Positions 1 through 6,677 of a stretch of DNA of 26,440 nt are shown piece by piece; positions within the stretch are counted from its first letter, which is position 1, and each line of letters begins with the position of its first letter. The notes beneath the pieces are model-generated. The model did no database searches. It was given only the letters and a program-made list of their open reading frames with translations, and was not told the DNA's origin. The stretch is from the IMG/VR virus record IMGVR_UViG_3300009132_000026, positions 1-26,440 of that record; one strand, 5' to 3'. Position numbers and translations under genes: made by a program. This DNA is from a virus.

Positions 1-683
1 GCATAGGCAGGTACTCTCATAGCTGTTATACCACCAGCATCTGCTTTGACTTGATATGATGGGTCACCAACAGCTACTCGTATTGTTTCTATAGCCATAT
101 TCGGATATACTTCCTCACCTATCTTCATAAGCAATGGTACTCGTCTTACAACACCATCAATTTCAGGAGCGGTATTAATAACACCAACACCTCCAGCACA
201 TTCAGCTAATTGAGGTAATGGACCAACCATACCGTCCCACTCAAAGAGATATGGAAGAGGGTCTCCTATCTTTGCCACACCTCTTGGCACTGGATTAGAT
301 ATTCTTTTTTGTGCTGTACCAACTTGAGCAATAACTGTGCCATACGTTAATGTTTCACAAAATGCATCATCACTACCAAACCTATCCTCTTCACTAAACA
401 ATATAGGCATAACAATAATACCTGTTTGTGCATTTCTTAATTGAAGTATAAGGTTAGCAAGTACATCACGGTCCCACGGCCATTGACCATGTTTCTCTAT
501 TGCTTGCTCATCTATGGTGACAATTGATATTGCTTGGGAAGGTGTTTTCTCTTCATTTTGAAGTACATAATCAAATGATTTGAGTCTAAGTATTTCTTTA
601 ACCCACGGGTCTTGAAGTCCAATATAGGTTAATGCTATAAGAGTAATAAATGCTATTGTCCAATGTGATAGTATTTTCTTCAT
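1..683 (-). CDS. CHASE2-domain protein, partial (C-terminus off the left edge)
   Basis: The first 227 codons are visible, from the ATG at 683-681 leftward. Residues about 8-23 are one hydrophobic segment (IAFITLIALTYIGL). The following region fits a CHASE2 extracytoplasmic sensor domain: SFDYVLQ, then ISIVTIDEQAIEKHGQWPWDRD, then IIVMPILFSEEDRFGSDDAF, the usual order of an IDE..G.WPW.R motif and an f.E....D motif. In bacteria CHASE2 normally precedes cyclases, kinases or extra membrane helices. Whatever follows here lies outside the window, so signalling output cannot be judged. It is the last visible gene of the leftward curli-like operon, right after a curlin-like gene and near a FecR gene, a partner often found with CHASE2. 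A TATAAATA box ends six bases before the ATG and there is no Shine-Dalgarno, so it may be translated from a leaderless late transcript. Confidence 0.85.
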   Translation of the reverse strand, partial: MKKILSHWTIAFITLIALTYIGLQDPWVKEILRLKSFDYVLQNEEKTPSQAISIVTIDEQAIEKHGQWPWDRDVLANLILQLRNAQTGIIVMPILFSEEDRFGSDDAFCETLTYGTVIAQVGTAQKRISNPVPRGVAKIGDPLPYLFEWDGMVGPLPQLAECAGGVGVINTAPEIDGVVRRVPLLMKIGEEVYPNMAIETIRVAVGDPSYQVKADAGGITAMRVPAY

Positions 684-688
684 TATGC

Positions 689-696
689 TATTTATA
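689..696 (-). promoter_or_regulatory. T4-type late promoter for the CHASE2 gene
   Basis: The minus strand reads TATAAATA-GCATA-ATG. The box is a perfect match to the T4 late consensus and lies in the 13-base gap between the curlin-like stop (697-699) and the CHASE2 ATG. With T4 spacing (box at -13 to -6) the start site would be the A of the ATG. Confidence 0.65.
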
Positions 697-1491
697 CTAA
701 TTTTGTGTAACAGTAATTGAGCAACCAGAAGAGGTCTGGCAATTATTTGTTAGTGTGTATGTTTGATTTGAATTACTATTTTGTGTTAGGTCTAGGTCTG
801 TTGTGTAAGAGCCTGTTAAATCTATTGTAGCTGTATGAGCACCATCTCCTTTTTGTACCATAGACTGCTCTCCATTATCGGTTCGTACTGTGAAATGTAA
901 TGTCTTATTTCCATTACCTTTTTGTTTAAAGAAGATATCGTTATTATCGCCTCCATAAGTATAAATTCTGGCATAATGGTCTGCATTACCTGTACCCGTC
1001 TCTTGAGAACCTTTTAAGTCTGTGTTGCCGGAATGAATATCTAAATCAATTGTATGACCACCATATTCAGCTGTTGTAGATTCCTCACAAACTGAATCAT
1101 TTGCATCGACATATGTTTTACCTTGACAAAGGTCTATAGTATTATTACTACTTGGTATATGAAATCCTATTTTATTTGCATCTGAACCTGTTGTATTATA
1201 TTGCATTAGCTTGAGCGTATTATTTGAACCATCTAAGTCACCACCCCAACCAGCACCAGACCCCCAATAAGAAACCCAGCTTATTGTATTATTCTCACCT
1301 ATTTGGTCAATGTCAATATTATTACTGTCATGTGATACAGATAAGCGAACTTCATTATCATCACCATCTTGTAAGATATTAAGTGTGAAACTATTGCTTG
1401 TACCAACTTGGTCAATGTATATTTCATTAGCCGCAAATACAGGTAGGCACAATAGTAAAATACTACTGACTTTGAATAATGTTAATTTCAC
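697..1491 (-). CDS. Curlin-like repeat protein 2, secreted
   Basis: A 264-residue protein with a clear signal peptide (MKLTLFKVSSILLLCLPVFA) followed by curlin-type motifs. Examples are IDQVGTSN (26-33), LQDGDDN (40-46), IDQIGENN (61-68), and later QKGNGN and QKGDG, the Q-x-G-x-x-N pattern typical of CsgA/CsgB repeats. The N-terminus resembles that of the other curlin-like gene in this operon (N-x-IY-xx-Q-x-G-x-S and LQDGD-x-N), so they are paralogues. The repeats are irregular, as in a minor or nucleator subunit, but that role is inferred. It contains two cysteine pairs (C122/C135 and C251/C257), unlike E. coli CsgA. The start is GTG at 1491-1489, preceded by AGGAGG eight bases upstream, and lies 29 bases inside the end of the FecR gene, suggesting coupled translation. 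Confidence 0.78.
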   Translation of the reverse strand: MKLTLFKVSSILLLCLPVFAANEIYIDQVGTSNSFTLNILQDGDDNEVRLSVSHDSNNIDIDQIGENNTISWVSYWGSGAGWGGDLDGSNNTLKLMQYNTTGSDANKIGFHIPSSNNTIDLCQGKTYVDANDSVCEESTTAEYGGHTIDLDIHSGNTDLKGSQETGTGNADHYARIYTYGGDNNDIFFKQKGNGNKTLHFTVRTDNGEQSMVQKGDGAHTATIDLTGSYTTDLDLTQNSNSNQTYTLTNNCQTSSGCSITVTQN

Positions 1492-2575
1492 TTTCCGTTC
1501 CTCCTAATTCAAAATCTATTAGTTCAAAATCTCCAACTTGTATATTCATTAAATAACTATTTGCCTGTTCGAGCCTTAATTCTATAACACTACCACTTGC
1601 TGCTTCCCTGTGCCAATACCATTCTGGGTCCTCATCTAATATTGTGATTCCTGTTTCTTTATCTGTACCTAATACTATATCACCCTTTGCTTTTTTCTTT
1701 TTATCAAGTTTATCACCTAATTGTAATGCTAATTGTAAGTTCAATTGGTCTAAAATATTGCCTAAAAAGTTTTGTGCTAAAAAATCTCTGTCAAGTTGAC
1801 CTACACTATCATCTTCATCTAATTCTTCAAGATAGTCTTCCATTGATTTATCTAATTCATCAAATGCTAGTAAATCAACATCAAGCGCGGTAGCAGTCTT
1901 TTGGAACTCTTCTTCTCTTACTGCCTCTTCAATCTCTCTTGGTGGTGAAAAAATTAATAGGTTAGTAATAAAATTTTCTTCTAAACTTAAAATAATAGGC
2001 TTTAATGGTGGACTACTAATTGTATCTACAACCGTGGCCTGAAAAGCTGTATTCATAATAACCTGACCAGCATCAGACTCAACCGTTATTTCACCAACAA
2101 AGCAATAACCATTTGTATCACATGATGGCAATAGAATAATAGTTGAAGAACCAATCTCGTCTACCGTCATCGTAAAATCTGTACCACGGACACCAATTGT
2201 TGCAGTTGGTGTCTTTATTTGTACTTCGGTTGGGCTGGTCTTTGCAATCTGGCCAGATGCATATCGTATTGTACCTAGCGCTGCTTTAAGTGATAACGAA
2301 CCTGTCTTTGTATTTGGGTCATAAACAAATTCGTCAATAATTAATTTAGAATGTTCAGTTACATCAACTCTCGTATCATCAATAAACCCAATAGCAACTT
2401 TACCCTTACCAGTTTTAACAGTATTATATGAAAATACATCTAAATCTTTTTCAGCCTCAACGTCTTCACCATCTTGTTCAATAACAGCATTACCTGTATG
2501 TAGTATAACATCACCAATTACATCATCAGCAAATGCATTAAAAGTTAAGCACCATAATATAATGAAGAGTCGCAC
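1463..2575 (-). CDS. FecR-domain periplasmic protein
   Basis: A 370-residue protein with an N-terminal signal peptide (MRLFIILWCLTFNAFA, cut before DD) and a FecR domain over about residues 20-140. The diagnostic stretch is TPTATIGVRGTDF at 122-134, preceded by GKVAIGFIDDTRVDV and LGTIRYASGQI. The remainder (about 210-370) is acidic and helical with a lysine run (DKKKKAKGD), then a short beta-rich tail. FecR domains without a sigma/anti-sigma partner are common in secreted bacterial proteins and often occur near CHASE2. Here the gene lies between two curlin-like genes, so a role in fibre anchoring or surface sensing is a reasonable guess, not more. The start is GTG at 2575, one base after the upstream stop. 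It carries a C152/C158 pair. No TonB or sigma factor gene is visible. Confidence 0.85.
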   Translation of the reverse strand: MRLFIILWCLTFNAFADDVIGDVILHTGNAVIEQDGEDVEAEKDLDVFSYNTVKTGKGKVAIGFIDDTRVDVTEHSKLIIDEFVYDPNTKTGSLSLKAALGTIRYASGQIAKTSPTEVQIKTPTATIGVRGTDFTMTVDEIGSSTIILLPSCDTNGYCFVGEITVESDAGQVIMNTAFQATVVDTISSPPLKPIILSLEENFITNLLIFSPPREIEEAVREEEFQKTATALDVDLLAFDELDKSMEDYLEELDEDDSVGQLDRDFLAQNFLGNILDQLNLQLALQLGDKLDKKKKAKGDIVLGTDKETGITILDEDPEWYWHREAASGSVIELRLEQANSYLMNIQVGDFELIDFELGGTESEINIIQSQ

Positions 2576-2576
2576 A

Positions 2577-3692
2577 TTAATCTCGTTGAATAATATCTAC
2601 ATTTGCCGAAGAACCATTTACTTCTAAATCTATTATATCACCACTTCCACCAGTTTGTAATATAACATAATCTGCACTAGCACCATCATGGTGTAATGAA
2701 AGCGTACTCGCATTGTCTTGGTCGATATCAGCTGTGAAACTTGCTCCAGCAGCATCTATATGAACTGTACCTGTACTTGTTTGTTCAATACTAACATTCG
2801 CACTTGCACCATTCACATCTAAGTTAATAGTACCTGTACTTGTTTGGTCAATATCATATGAACCACCAGCACCAGCTAGACCAGATGAAGTTTGTCCAAG
2901 AATGGTTCCATCAGTATTAAATGTTGCATGACCTGTTTGGTTAATATTAATTGTCTTCACAGCAGAGGCTGTACTTCCAGTAGATGTTACAGTTATACTA
3001 CCACCAGCGGTCTGGTTAATATCAATATTTTGTGAATCACCTGTTGTTGTTACAGTTGCTATATTGTCATAGTTACCTGATTGGACTACATCCACATCGG
3101 CTGTGATACCAGTTTGGGTCATAATTAAAGTATGACCATTGACATCTCCATTGTCATCAATGTTAATTAAATAGTTATTTGTATCTCCATCAATTGTTAA
3201 TCTTAATATTGCACTTGTACCATCAATTGTGGCAGCAACAACAGTACTATCCGTACCTGAGGCACCAACAATATCAATATCAGCGCTATCACCTGACTTT
3301 GACGAGGTAAGACCTACATCAATATCAATGTCTTGTGAGTTACCTGCAAAGGTGATTGTAGCATGAACACTATCACATCCTGAAGTAGCATCGGCGGAAT
3401 CACAATTGAAATCAATATTGTTACTATTACCTGTTGTACTCCACACACCGGTAAAGCTATCACCATGAATATCAAAAGTAATTATATTACTATTACCGAC
3501 TTGGTCAATATTAAAGTTTGTTGCTGAACCACTAGCGGTAGATGCAGTTGTACTATTGCCAATCATATTGCCATCACCGTCTTGTAGCACATCAAATACT
3601 AATGAAGCGCCAGCTTGCGTTACATAAATCTTATTTGTTGCCATTACTGACAAGCTCATCATTACCATAACAAAGAAACTGAAAATTTTCAA
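2577..3692 (-). CDS. Curlin-like repeat protein 1, secreted, major-subunit candidate
   Basis: A 371-residue protein with a signal peptide (residues 1-18, ending SVMA) and a long Ser/Thr/Gly/Asn/Asp-rich beta-repeat body with almost no Lys or Arg. Early curlin motifs are LQDGDGN and IDQVGNSN. Towards the C-terminus Gln residues form a ladder: Q204, Q227, Q252, Q283, Q304, Q325, Q346, Q369. Those at 283-346 are spaced exactly 21 residues apart and flanked by repeats such as QTSTGT and NGASAN. Curlin repeats are normally 19-23 residues with conserved Gln and Asn, so a stacked beta-solenoid amyloid subunit is the best reading. CsgG lies immediately upstream and would export it. The start is TTG at 3692, six bases after AAGGAG, which lies inside the csgG end. 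A C97/C106 pair is present. It is acidic and much longer than E. coli CsgA (151 residues). Confidence 0.8.
   Translation of the reverse strand: MKIFSFFVMVMMSLSVMATNKIYVTQAGASLVFDVLQDGDGNMIGNSTTASTASGSATNFNIDQVGNSNIITFDIHGDSFTGVWSTTGNSNNIDFNCDSADATSGCDSVHATITFAGNSQDIDIDVGLTSSKSGDSADIDIVGASGTDSTVVAATIDGTSAILRLTIDGDTNNYLINIDDNGDVNGHTLIMTQTGITADVDVVQSGNYDNIATVTTTGDSQNIDINQTAGGSITVTSTGSTASAVKTININQTGHATFNTDGTILGQTSSGLAGAGGSYDIDQTSTGTINLDVNGASANVSIEQTSTGTVHIDAAGASFTADIDQDNASTLSLHHDGASADYVILQTGGSGDIIDLEVNGSSANVDIIQRD
2588..2846 (-). repeat. Tandem 63-base coding repeats in curlin-like gene 1
   Basis: Imperfect units encode the 21-residue Gln-to-Gln repeats (Q283 to Q346), followed by a longer 23-residue unit to Q369. 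Two units keep nucleotide identity in the plus-strand string gtacctgtacttgttt, at 2767 and again 63 bases on at 2830. That suggests recent duplication of a unit within the gene. Confidence 0.7.
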
Positions 3693-3693
3693 A

Positions 3694-4599
3694 TTATTCT
3701 CCTTGTTTTTCTTGATTTGGATGTTCTACCCAACTGTCTAGTGGTATACTAGAATCTATTATATTTATAGTTTGAACCTCTTCTTTTGGTAGTTCCCACT
3801 CCCATAAGCCTAATTCTTTACCTTCATATACCATTTGCAATACTGCATATTCTATTGCAGTACGGATTGCATAATTCACTGGCTCATTAGCCGCATTACC
3901 AGATTCTATCTCTAATGCTTTTGTACCTAAATCTAAAAACCTAAATACATCTGCACCATTGCTAGTACTCGCAATTGTTTTTGAGACCTGTACAGTTAAT
4001 AAAATCTCTCCTGTTTGTACTCCAACAAGTCTTAATGAAACTGTCACTTGGTCTGTTCTATATTCTTCGGAAGCACCTAAACCAAAATATCTCATACCAG
4101 CACCACCAGAAGTTGTGTTAGTATCATAGCCAACAATGCCACCCTCTAATATTAGGCCGGCAAATAACATAGGTTGTAATGAATCTACTCCGGTCGCACC
4201 ATCATATAATTCCCTTGTACTTCTTATTAGTTGCCGCTCTTTAACTACGTTATCTAAACTTGCCCTTTCAACAACTGTAAACCAATCACCTCTGCTAACT
4301 GCCATCAATGCTTGTATAACCCAAACATCAGCTCCTTGTGAAACCGCTGTGGATAACCCAGTTTGTTTCCTTTGTCCTGTGACATCAGGAAATTTATAAA
4401 CAGCAACAGTAATCTTTACTGGATTACCATTACCATCTGTTGGTACGTTTATCAAGTCAGGCACTTCGTGTAATAATGTCTTAGTTGGTGTACCTTCTAT
4501 AAATGGCATATCACCTTGTATTGGTTCTGCCTTTTGATTCATACTACACGCGCCGACTAAGCACGATAATAAAGCCACTGCTAAATATTCCATATTCAT
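3694..4599 (-). CDS. csgG: CsgG family curli secretion pore lipoprotein
   Basis: A 301-residue protein matching CsgG along its length. It has a lipoprotein signal with lipobox VGAC (Cys18), then VAVYKFPDVTGQ, LSTAVSQGAD, ERQLIRSTRE, ILEGGIVGYDTNTTSGGAGMRYFGLGA and LVGVQTGEILLTVQVSKTI, with YEGKELGLWEW near the end. In E. coli CsgG forms a nonameric outer-membrane channel for curlin subunits. The two transmembrane-hairpin regions and the C-terminal helix look intact. The loop between TGQ and STAV, which in E. coli carries the constriction residues Y51, N55 and F56, is only RKQTGL (residues 77-82). That is three residues shorter and lacks all three side chains. The start is ATG at 4599; a second in-frame ATG at 4593 has a better-placed AGG and could be the true start. 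It lies between csgF and curlin-like gene 1. Confidence 0.92.
   Translation of the reverse strand: MNMEYLAVALLSCLVGACSMNQKAEPIQGDMPFIEGTPTKTLLHEVPDLINVPTDGNGNPVKITVAVYKFPDVTGQRKQTGLSTAVSQGADVWVIQALMAVSRGDWFTVVERASLDNVVKERQLIRSTRELYDGATGVDSLQPMLFAGLILEGGIVGYDTNTTSGGAGMRYFGLGASEEYRTDQVTVSLRLVGVQTGEILLTVQVSKTIASTSNGADVFRFLDLGTKALEIESGNAANEPVNYAIRTAIEYAVLQMVYEGKELGLWEWELPKEEVQTINIIDSSIPLDSWVEHPNQEKQGE
3762..3769 (-). promoter_or_regulatory. Possible internal late promoter within csgG
   Basis: A perfect TATAAATA on the minus strand, inside the last codons of csgG. It would start transcription near 3756 and give curlin-like gene 1 a leader of about 64 bases that includes its AAGGAG. A dedicated promoter for an abundant fibre subunit would make sense. 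At this AT content a few in-gene matches are expected by chance. Confidence 0.3.
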
Positions 4600-4606
4600 A
4601 ACCTAT

Positions 4607-5110
4607 TTAAAATTTAAAGTCTCCAACCGGTACTATTAATTGAGTTATACTACCAGCAGCATCAGTAACGGTTAATGTAATTGTTTCTGCTGTTGTATCT
4701 TTTGACCAAACAACCGTTGCACCATCAGGTAAAGTTGCACTACCACTTAATGGACATTGTTTATCTTTATCTGGAAGCGTCGCTTCAAGGTCAGGGTCAT
4801 CAGGGGTACAATTAGTACCAAACATATTGTCAACCATTTGTTTGGATAAGTTTGCAAAGATACGACTCTCAACGTTTGTTACAAACTTAGCAAGAGTTGT
4901 ATTTGCTTCTGCTCTAGCAGCTGCTTTTTCTGCCGCTGTTGCATCATCTTTTACTGCCTCTTTTCTTTGAAATTGCAATTGCTCAATTGATAACACATGA
5001 GTAGAATAACCTTGTCCACTAAAAGCTGGATTCTTAAAGCCAAAGGTTAATTCACTAGCATTACCAATCGTCGTCAGTATTATTGCTATTATTGCTATTA
5101 TTTTTTTCAC
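4607..5110 (-). CDS. csgF: CsgF family curli assembly factor
   Basis: A 167-residue protein with a signal peptide (MKKIIAIIAIILTTIGNA) followed by SELTFGFKNPAFSGQGY, the counterpart of the E. coli CsgF mature N-terminus TMTFQFRNPNFGGNP that inserts into the CsgG channel. The C-terminus, ITLTVTDAAGSITQLIVPVGDF, matches the CsgF end (LNVTDRKTGQTSTIQV). The middle (about 45-100) is an Ala/Glu-rich helix. In E. coli CsgF sits on the outer face of CsgG and couples secretion to nucleation. It is longer than E. coli CsgF (138), with a loop carrying C101 and C119. The start is GTG at 5110 with GGAG ten bases upstream. The first 50 bases overlap the end of the upstream membrane-protein gene, so the signal peptide is encoded in an overprinted region. 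The stop lies seven bases before csgG. Confidence 0.87.
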   Translation of the reverse strand: MKKIIAIIAIILTTIGNASELTFGFKNPAFSGQGYSTHVLSIEQLQFQRKEAVKDDATAAEKAAARAEANTTLAKFVTNVESRIFANLSKQMVDNMFGTNCTPDDPDLEATLPDKDKQCPLSGSATLPDGATVVWSKDTTAETITLTVTDAAGSITQLIVPVGDFKF

Positions 5111-5366
5111 GTCTGGCTTTCTCCTGTAATATTATATCCAACTTAGCATTAAGTCGAATTAAATCATTATCTAACATTCTAACTCTATCAATTAACGCAA
5201 TCAAAGTAAAATGACTTTTACCAATGACTGGGTCCACCTTTGTTGATACCCATGTCCATATAAAATATATAAAATAGGCCATTGCAAATGCAGCAATAAT
5301 GGGAAAACCATAATCGCTAATTAATGTACCAATTGTGGTTCCTTGTTCTACTACTACTTCATCCAT
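5061..5366 (-). CDS. Small membrane protein, paralogue of the 5662-5940 product
   Basis: A 101-residue protein with one N-terminal transmembrane segment (GFPIIAAFAMAYFIYFIWTW, about 20-39), an amphipathic helical region containing ALIDRVRMLDNDLIRLNAKLD, and a polar tail of Asn/Ser repeats ending TDDDW. It aligns without gaps over about 61 residues with the other small membrane protein of this operon, sharing GFPI, YF-x-Y, AL-xx-RV, LIR and K (about a third identical). One helix plus a charged amphipathic tail is an architecture shared with BhlA-type holin-like phage proteins, but there is no sequence motif to prove that. Its 3' end is dual-coding with the csgF signal peptide. The start is ATG at 5366, three bases after the upstream stop. 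Confidence 0.7.
   Translation of the reverse strand: MDEVVVEQGTTIGTLISDYGFPIIAAFAMAYFIYFIWTWVSTKVDPVIGKSHFTLIALIDRVRMLDNDLIRLNAKLDIILQEKARREKNNSNNSNNTDDDW
5079..5102 (-). repeat. Nine-base tandem repeat in a dual-coding overlap
   Basis: The minus strand carries AATAATAGC twice plus a partial third copy (AATAAT). One frame encodes the Asn-Asn-Ser tail of the small membrane protein. The other encodes the Ile-Ile-Ala hydrophobic core of the CsgF signal peptide. Confidence 0.85.
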
Positions 5367-5368
5367 AA

Positions 5369-5662
5369 TTAATTCTTCCCTATTCCAAATGCGCTACCTG
5401 TTAAAATAGCTCCAAAGGCCAAATGAAATAATCCACCACCCATAAGGGTAAATGGATTATGCTGACCTGTCAATTTTTTCATTAATTCTAATTGTATCAA
5501 TGGGTCTTCAACTGTATTAAGTATATCAATAAACATTGCTAAATCCGGTCTATTCAATCCATACCAGATAGGTACAAACATAAAGTCATAAAAACAAATA
5601 GCAAGATATAATATTAGCGCACTCCAGCGCCATCTCATTGTGCTTTTTTCCATCGCAGTCAT
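5369..5662 (-). CDS. Small membrane protein, holin-like candidate
   Basis: A 97-residue protein with two or three hydrophobic segments: WSALILYLAICFYDFMFVPIW (about 13-33) and FTLMGGGLFHLAFGAILTGSAFG (about 71-93), separated by a polar stretch with IDILNTVEDPLIQLELMKK. Size, multiple membrane spans and the FH-x3-GAILTG end recall phage holins of the GTA_holin_3TM type. This is a resemblance only, not a recognised family match. It lies between two mutually paralogous single-span proteins and shares their late transcription unit. It starts with ATG at 5662 overlapping the previous stop (TAATG), with AGGAGA five bases upstream. If it is the holin, the curli genes would be co-expressed with lysis. 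Confidence 0.65.
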   Translation of the reverse strand: MTAMEKSTMRWRWSALILYLAICFYDFMFVPIWYGLNRPDLAMFIDILNTVEDPLIQLELMKKLTGQHNPFTLMGGGLFHLAFGAILTGSAFGIGKN

Positions 5663-5940
5663 TAATCTCTCCTAGCATCTGTCTTACCATCAGCTCTTGC
5701 GATTCTATCAACGTCAGGTCTTATATTAAATGCCTGGCACATCTTTACATCAATCCTAATTAACTCACTATTCATTGTTTTAACCCTATTGTCAAGAGCT
5801 TGTGCAAACATTTTTTGTTGTTTAATATCATCTAACACACCATCTAATATAAAATTAAGTGTTAAATATACAAAATAACCTGCTGCTCCTGCTCCAACTA
5901 TAGGAAAACCTACTTCAGCAACTAAATCTAAATACTCCAA
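5662..5940 (-). CDS. Small membrane protein, first gene of the leftward late operon
   Basis: A 92-residue protein with one transmembrane segment (GFPIVGAGAAGYFVYLTLNFIL, about 11-32), then a charged helical region (ALDNRVKTMNSELIRIDVK) and a basic tail. It is paralogous to the 5061-5366 product. The start is inferred to be TTG at 5940-5938, because AGGAGA sits six bases upstream and a late promoter lies about 30 bases upstream. The open frame extends further, to an ATG at 6048, but that would cross both divergent promoters and the ferredoxin start, so it is unlikely. Function is unknown; a BhlA/holin-like or inner-membrane role is possible from its architecture. Confidence 0.68.
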   Translation of the reverse strand: MEYLDLVAEVGFPIVGAGAAGYFVYLTLNFILDGVLDDIKQQKMFAQALDNRVKTMNSELIRIDVKMCQAFNIRPDVDRIARADGKTDARRD

Positions 5941-5968
5941 ATCAATTCTCCTAATCTGTACATACCTA

Positions 5969-5976
5969 TATTTATA
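5969..5976 (-). promoter_or_regulatory. T4-type late promoter for the leftward curli-like operon
   Basis: A perfect TATAAATA on the minus strand, in the gap between the divergent genes. With T4 spacing transcription starts at about 5963, giving a 23-base leader that contains AGGAGA before the TTG at 5940. No other promoter or terminator was seen between here and csgG, so it probably drives the whole leftward cluster. Confidence 0.75.
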
Positions 5977-5977
5977 A

Positions 5978-6262
<285 letters not shown>

Positions 6263-6271
6263 GAGAATGTC

Positions 6272-6424
6272 ATGGGTGAAACTCCCGATGAAGGTAACCT
6301 GGAAGAAGTAATAAAGCAAGACAATTTTATGAAAGAAGTATATAAGAAAGAATTAGGCGATTCATTTGAATCATACGACAATGGTGTTTGCACCGGTAAA
6401 ACAGGAGAAGAAGAAGATGTTTGA
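6272..6424 (+). CDS. Small acidic hypothetical protein (50 aa)
   Basis: An ATG at 6272 preceded by AGGAG opens a 50-codon frame (starts MGETPDEGNLEEV, ends TGEEEDV). The product is hydrophilic and acidic with no recognisable domain. It begins nine bases after the ferredoxin stop, and its end overlaps the next gene's start by eight bases. Tight spacing and a good ribosome site argue that it is real; function is unknown. Confidence 0.6.
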   Translation: MGETPDEGNLEEVIKQDNFMKEVYKKELGDSFESYDNGVCTGKTGEEEDV

Positions 6425-6677
6425 AGATAGACTATGGATTTATACTAGTATTGCAGGTGCATTACTAGGTGCAGCCTTTTTAGCATATATTAAAGATACA
6501 CGTGTAGGGCTATGGGCTTATGGTAAAGTTGATGCAACAGTAGATTATTTTAGAGACAAGTATGGTTGGACTTGGTTAAATCAAGATGAGGATGCTTGGA
6601 AAAAAGTTAATCCAAAAATTGCTGCTAAGATTGAGCAATTAGAGGACCGTTTAAAAAATTTAGAGGAGAAAGTATAA
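6417..6677 (+). CDS. Small membrane-anchored hypothetical protein (86 aa)
   Basis: Start chosen at ATG 6417 (MFEDRLWIYTSIAG), nine bases after AGGAG. An upstream in-frame ATG at 6366 lies inside the previous gene and lacks a ribosome site. Residues about 7-23 form one membrane helix (WIYTSIAGALLGAAFLAYI), followed by an aromatic-rich region (VDYFRDKYGWTWL) and a C-terminal coiled-coil-like helix (IAAKIEQLEDRLKNLEEKV). This is a membrane anchor plus an oligomerising helix. Family unknown. Confidence 0.65.
   Translation: MFEDRLWIYTSIAGALLGAAFLAYIKDTRVGLWAYGKVDATVDYFRDKYGWTWLNQDEDAWKKVNPKIAAKIEQLEDRLKNLEEKV

Noticed and set aside
4136-4399. Plus-strand open frame opposite csgG
   Set aside because: Shadow of a confident gene, with no promoter, ribosome site or recognisable protein.
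1-5110. Curli genes as a sign of a bacterial chromosome fragment or prophage junction
   Set aside because: The cluster has T4 late promoters, phage-like gene packing and direct continuity with the virion block. No integrase, att site or host gene is visible.
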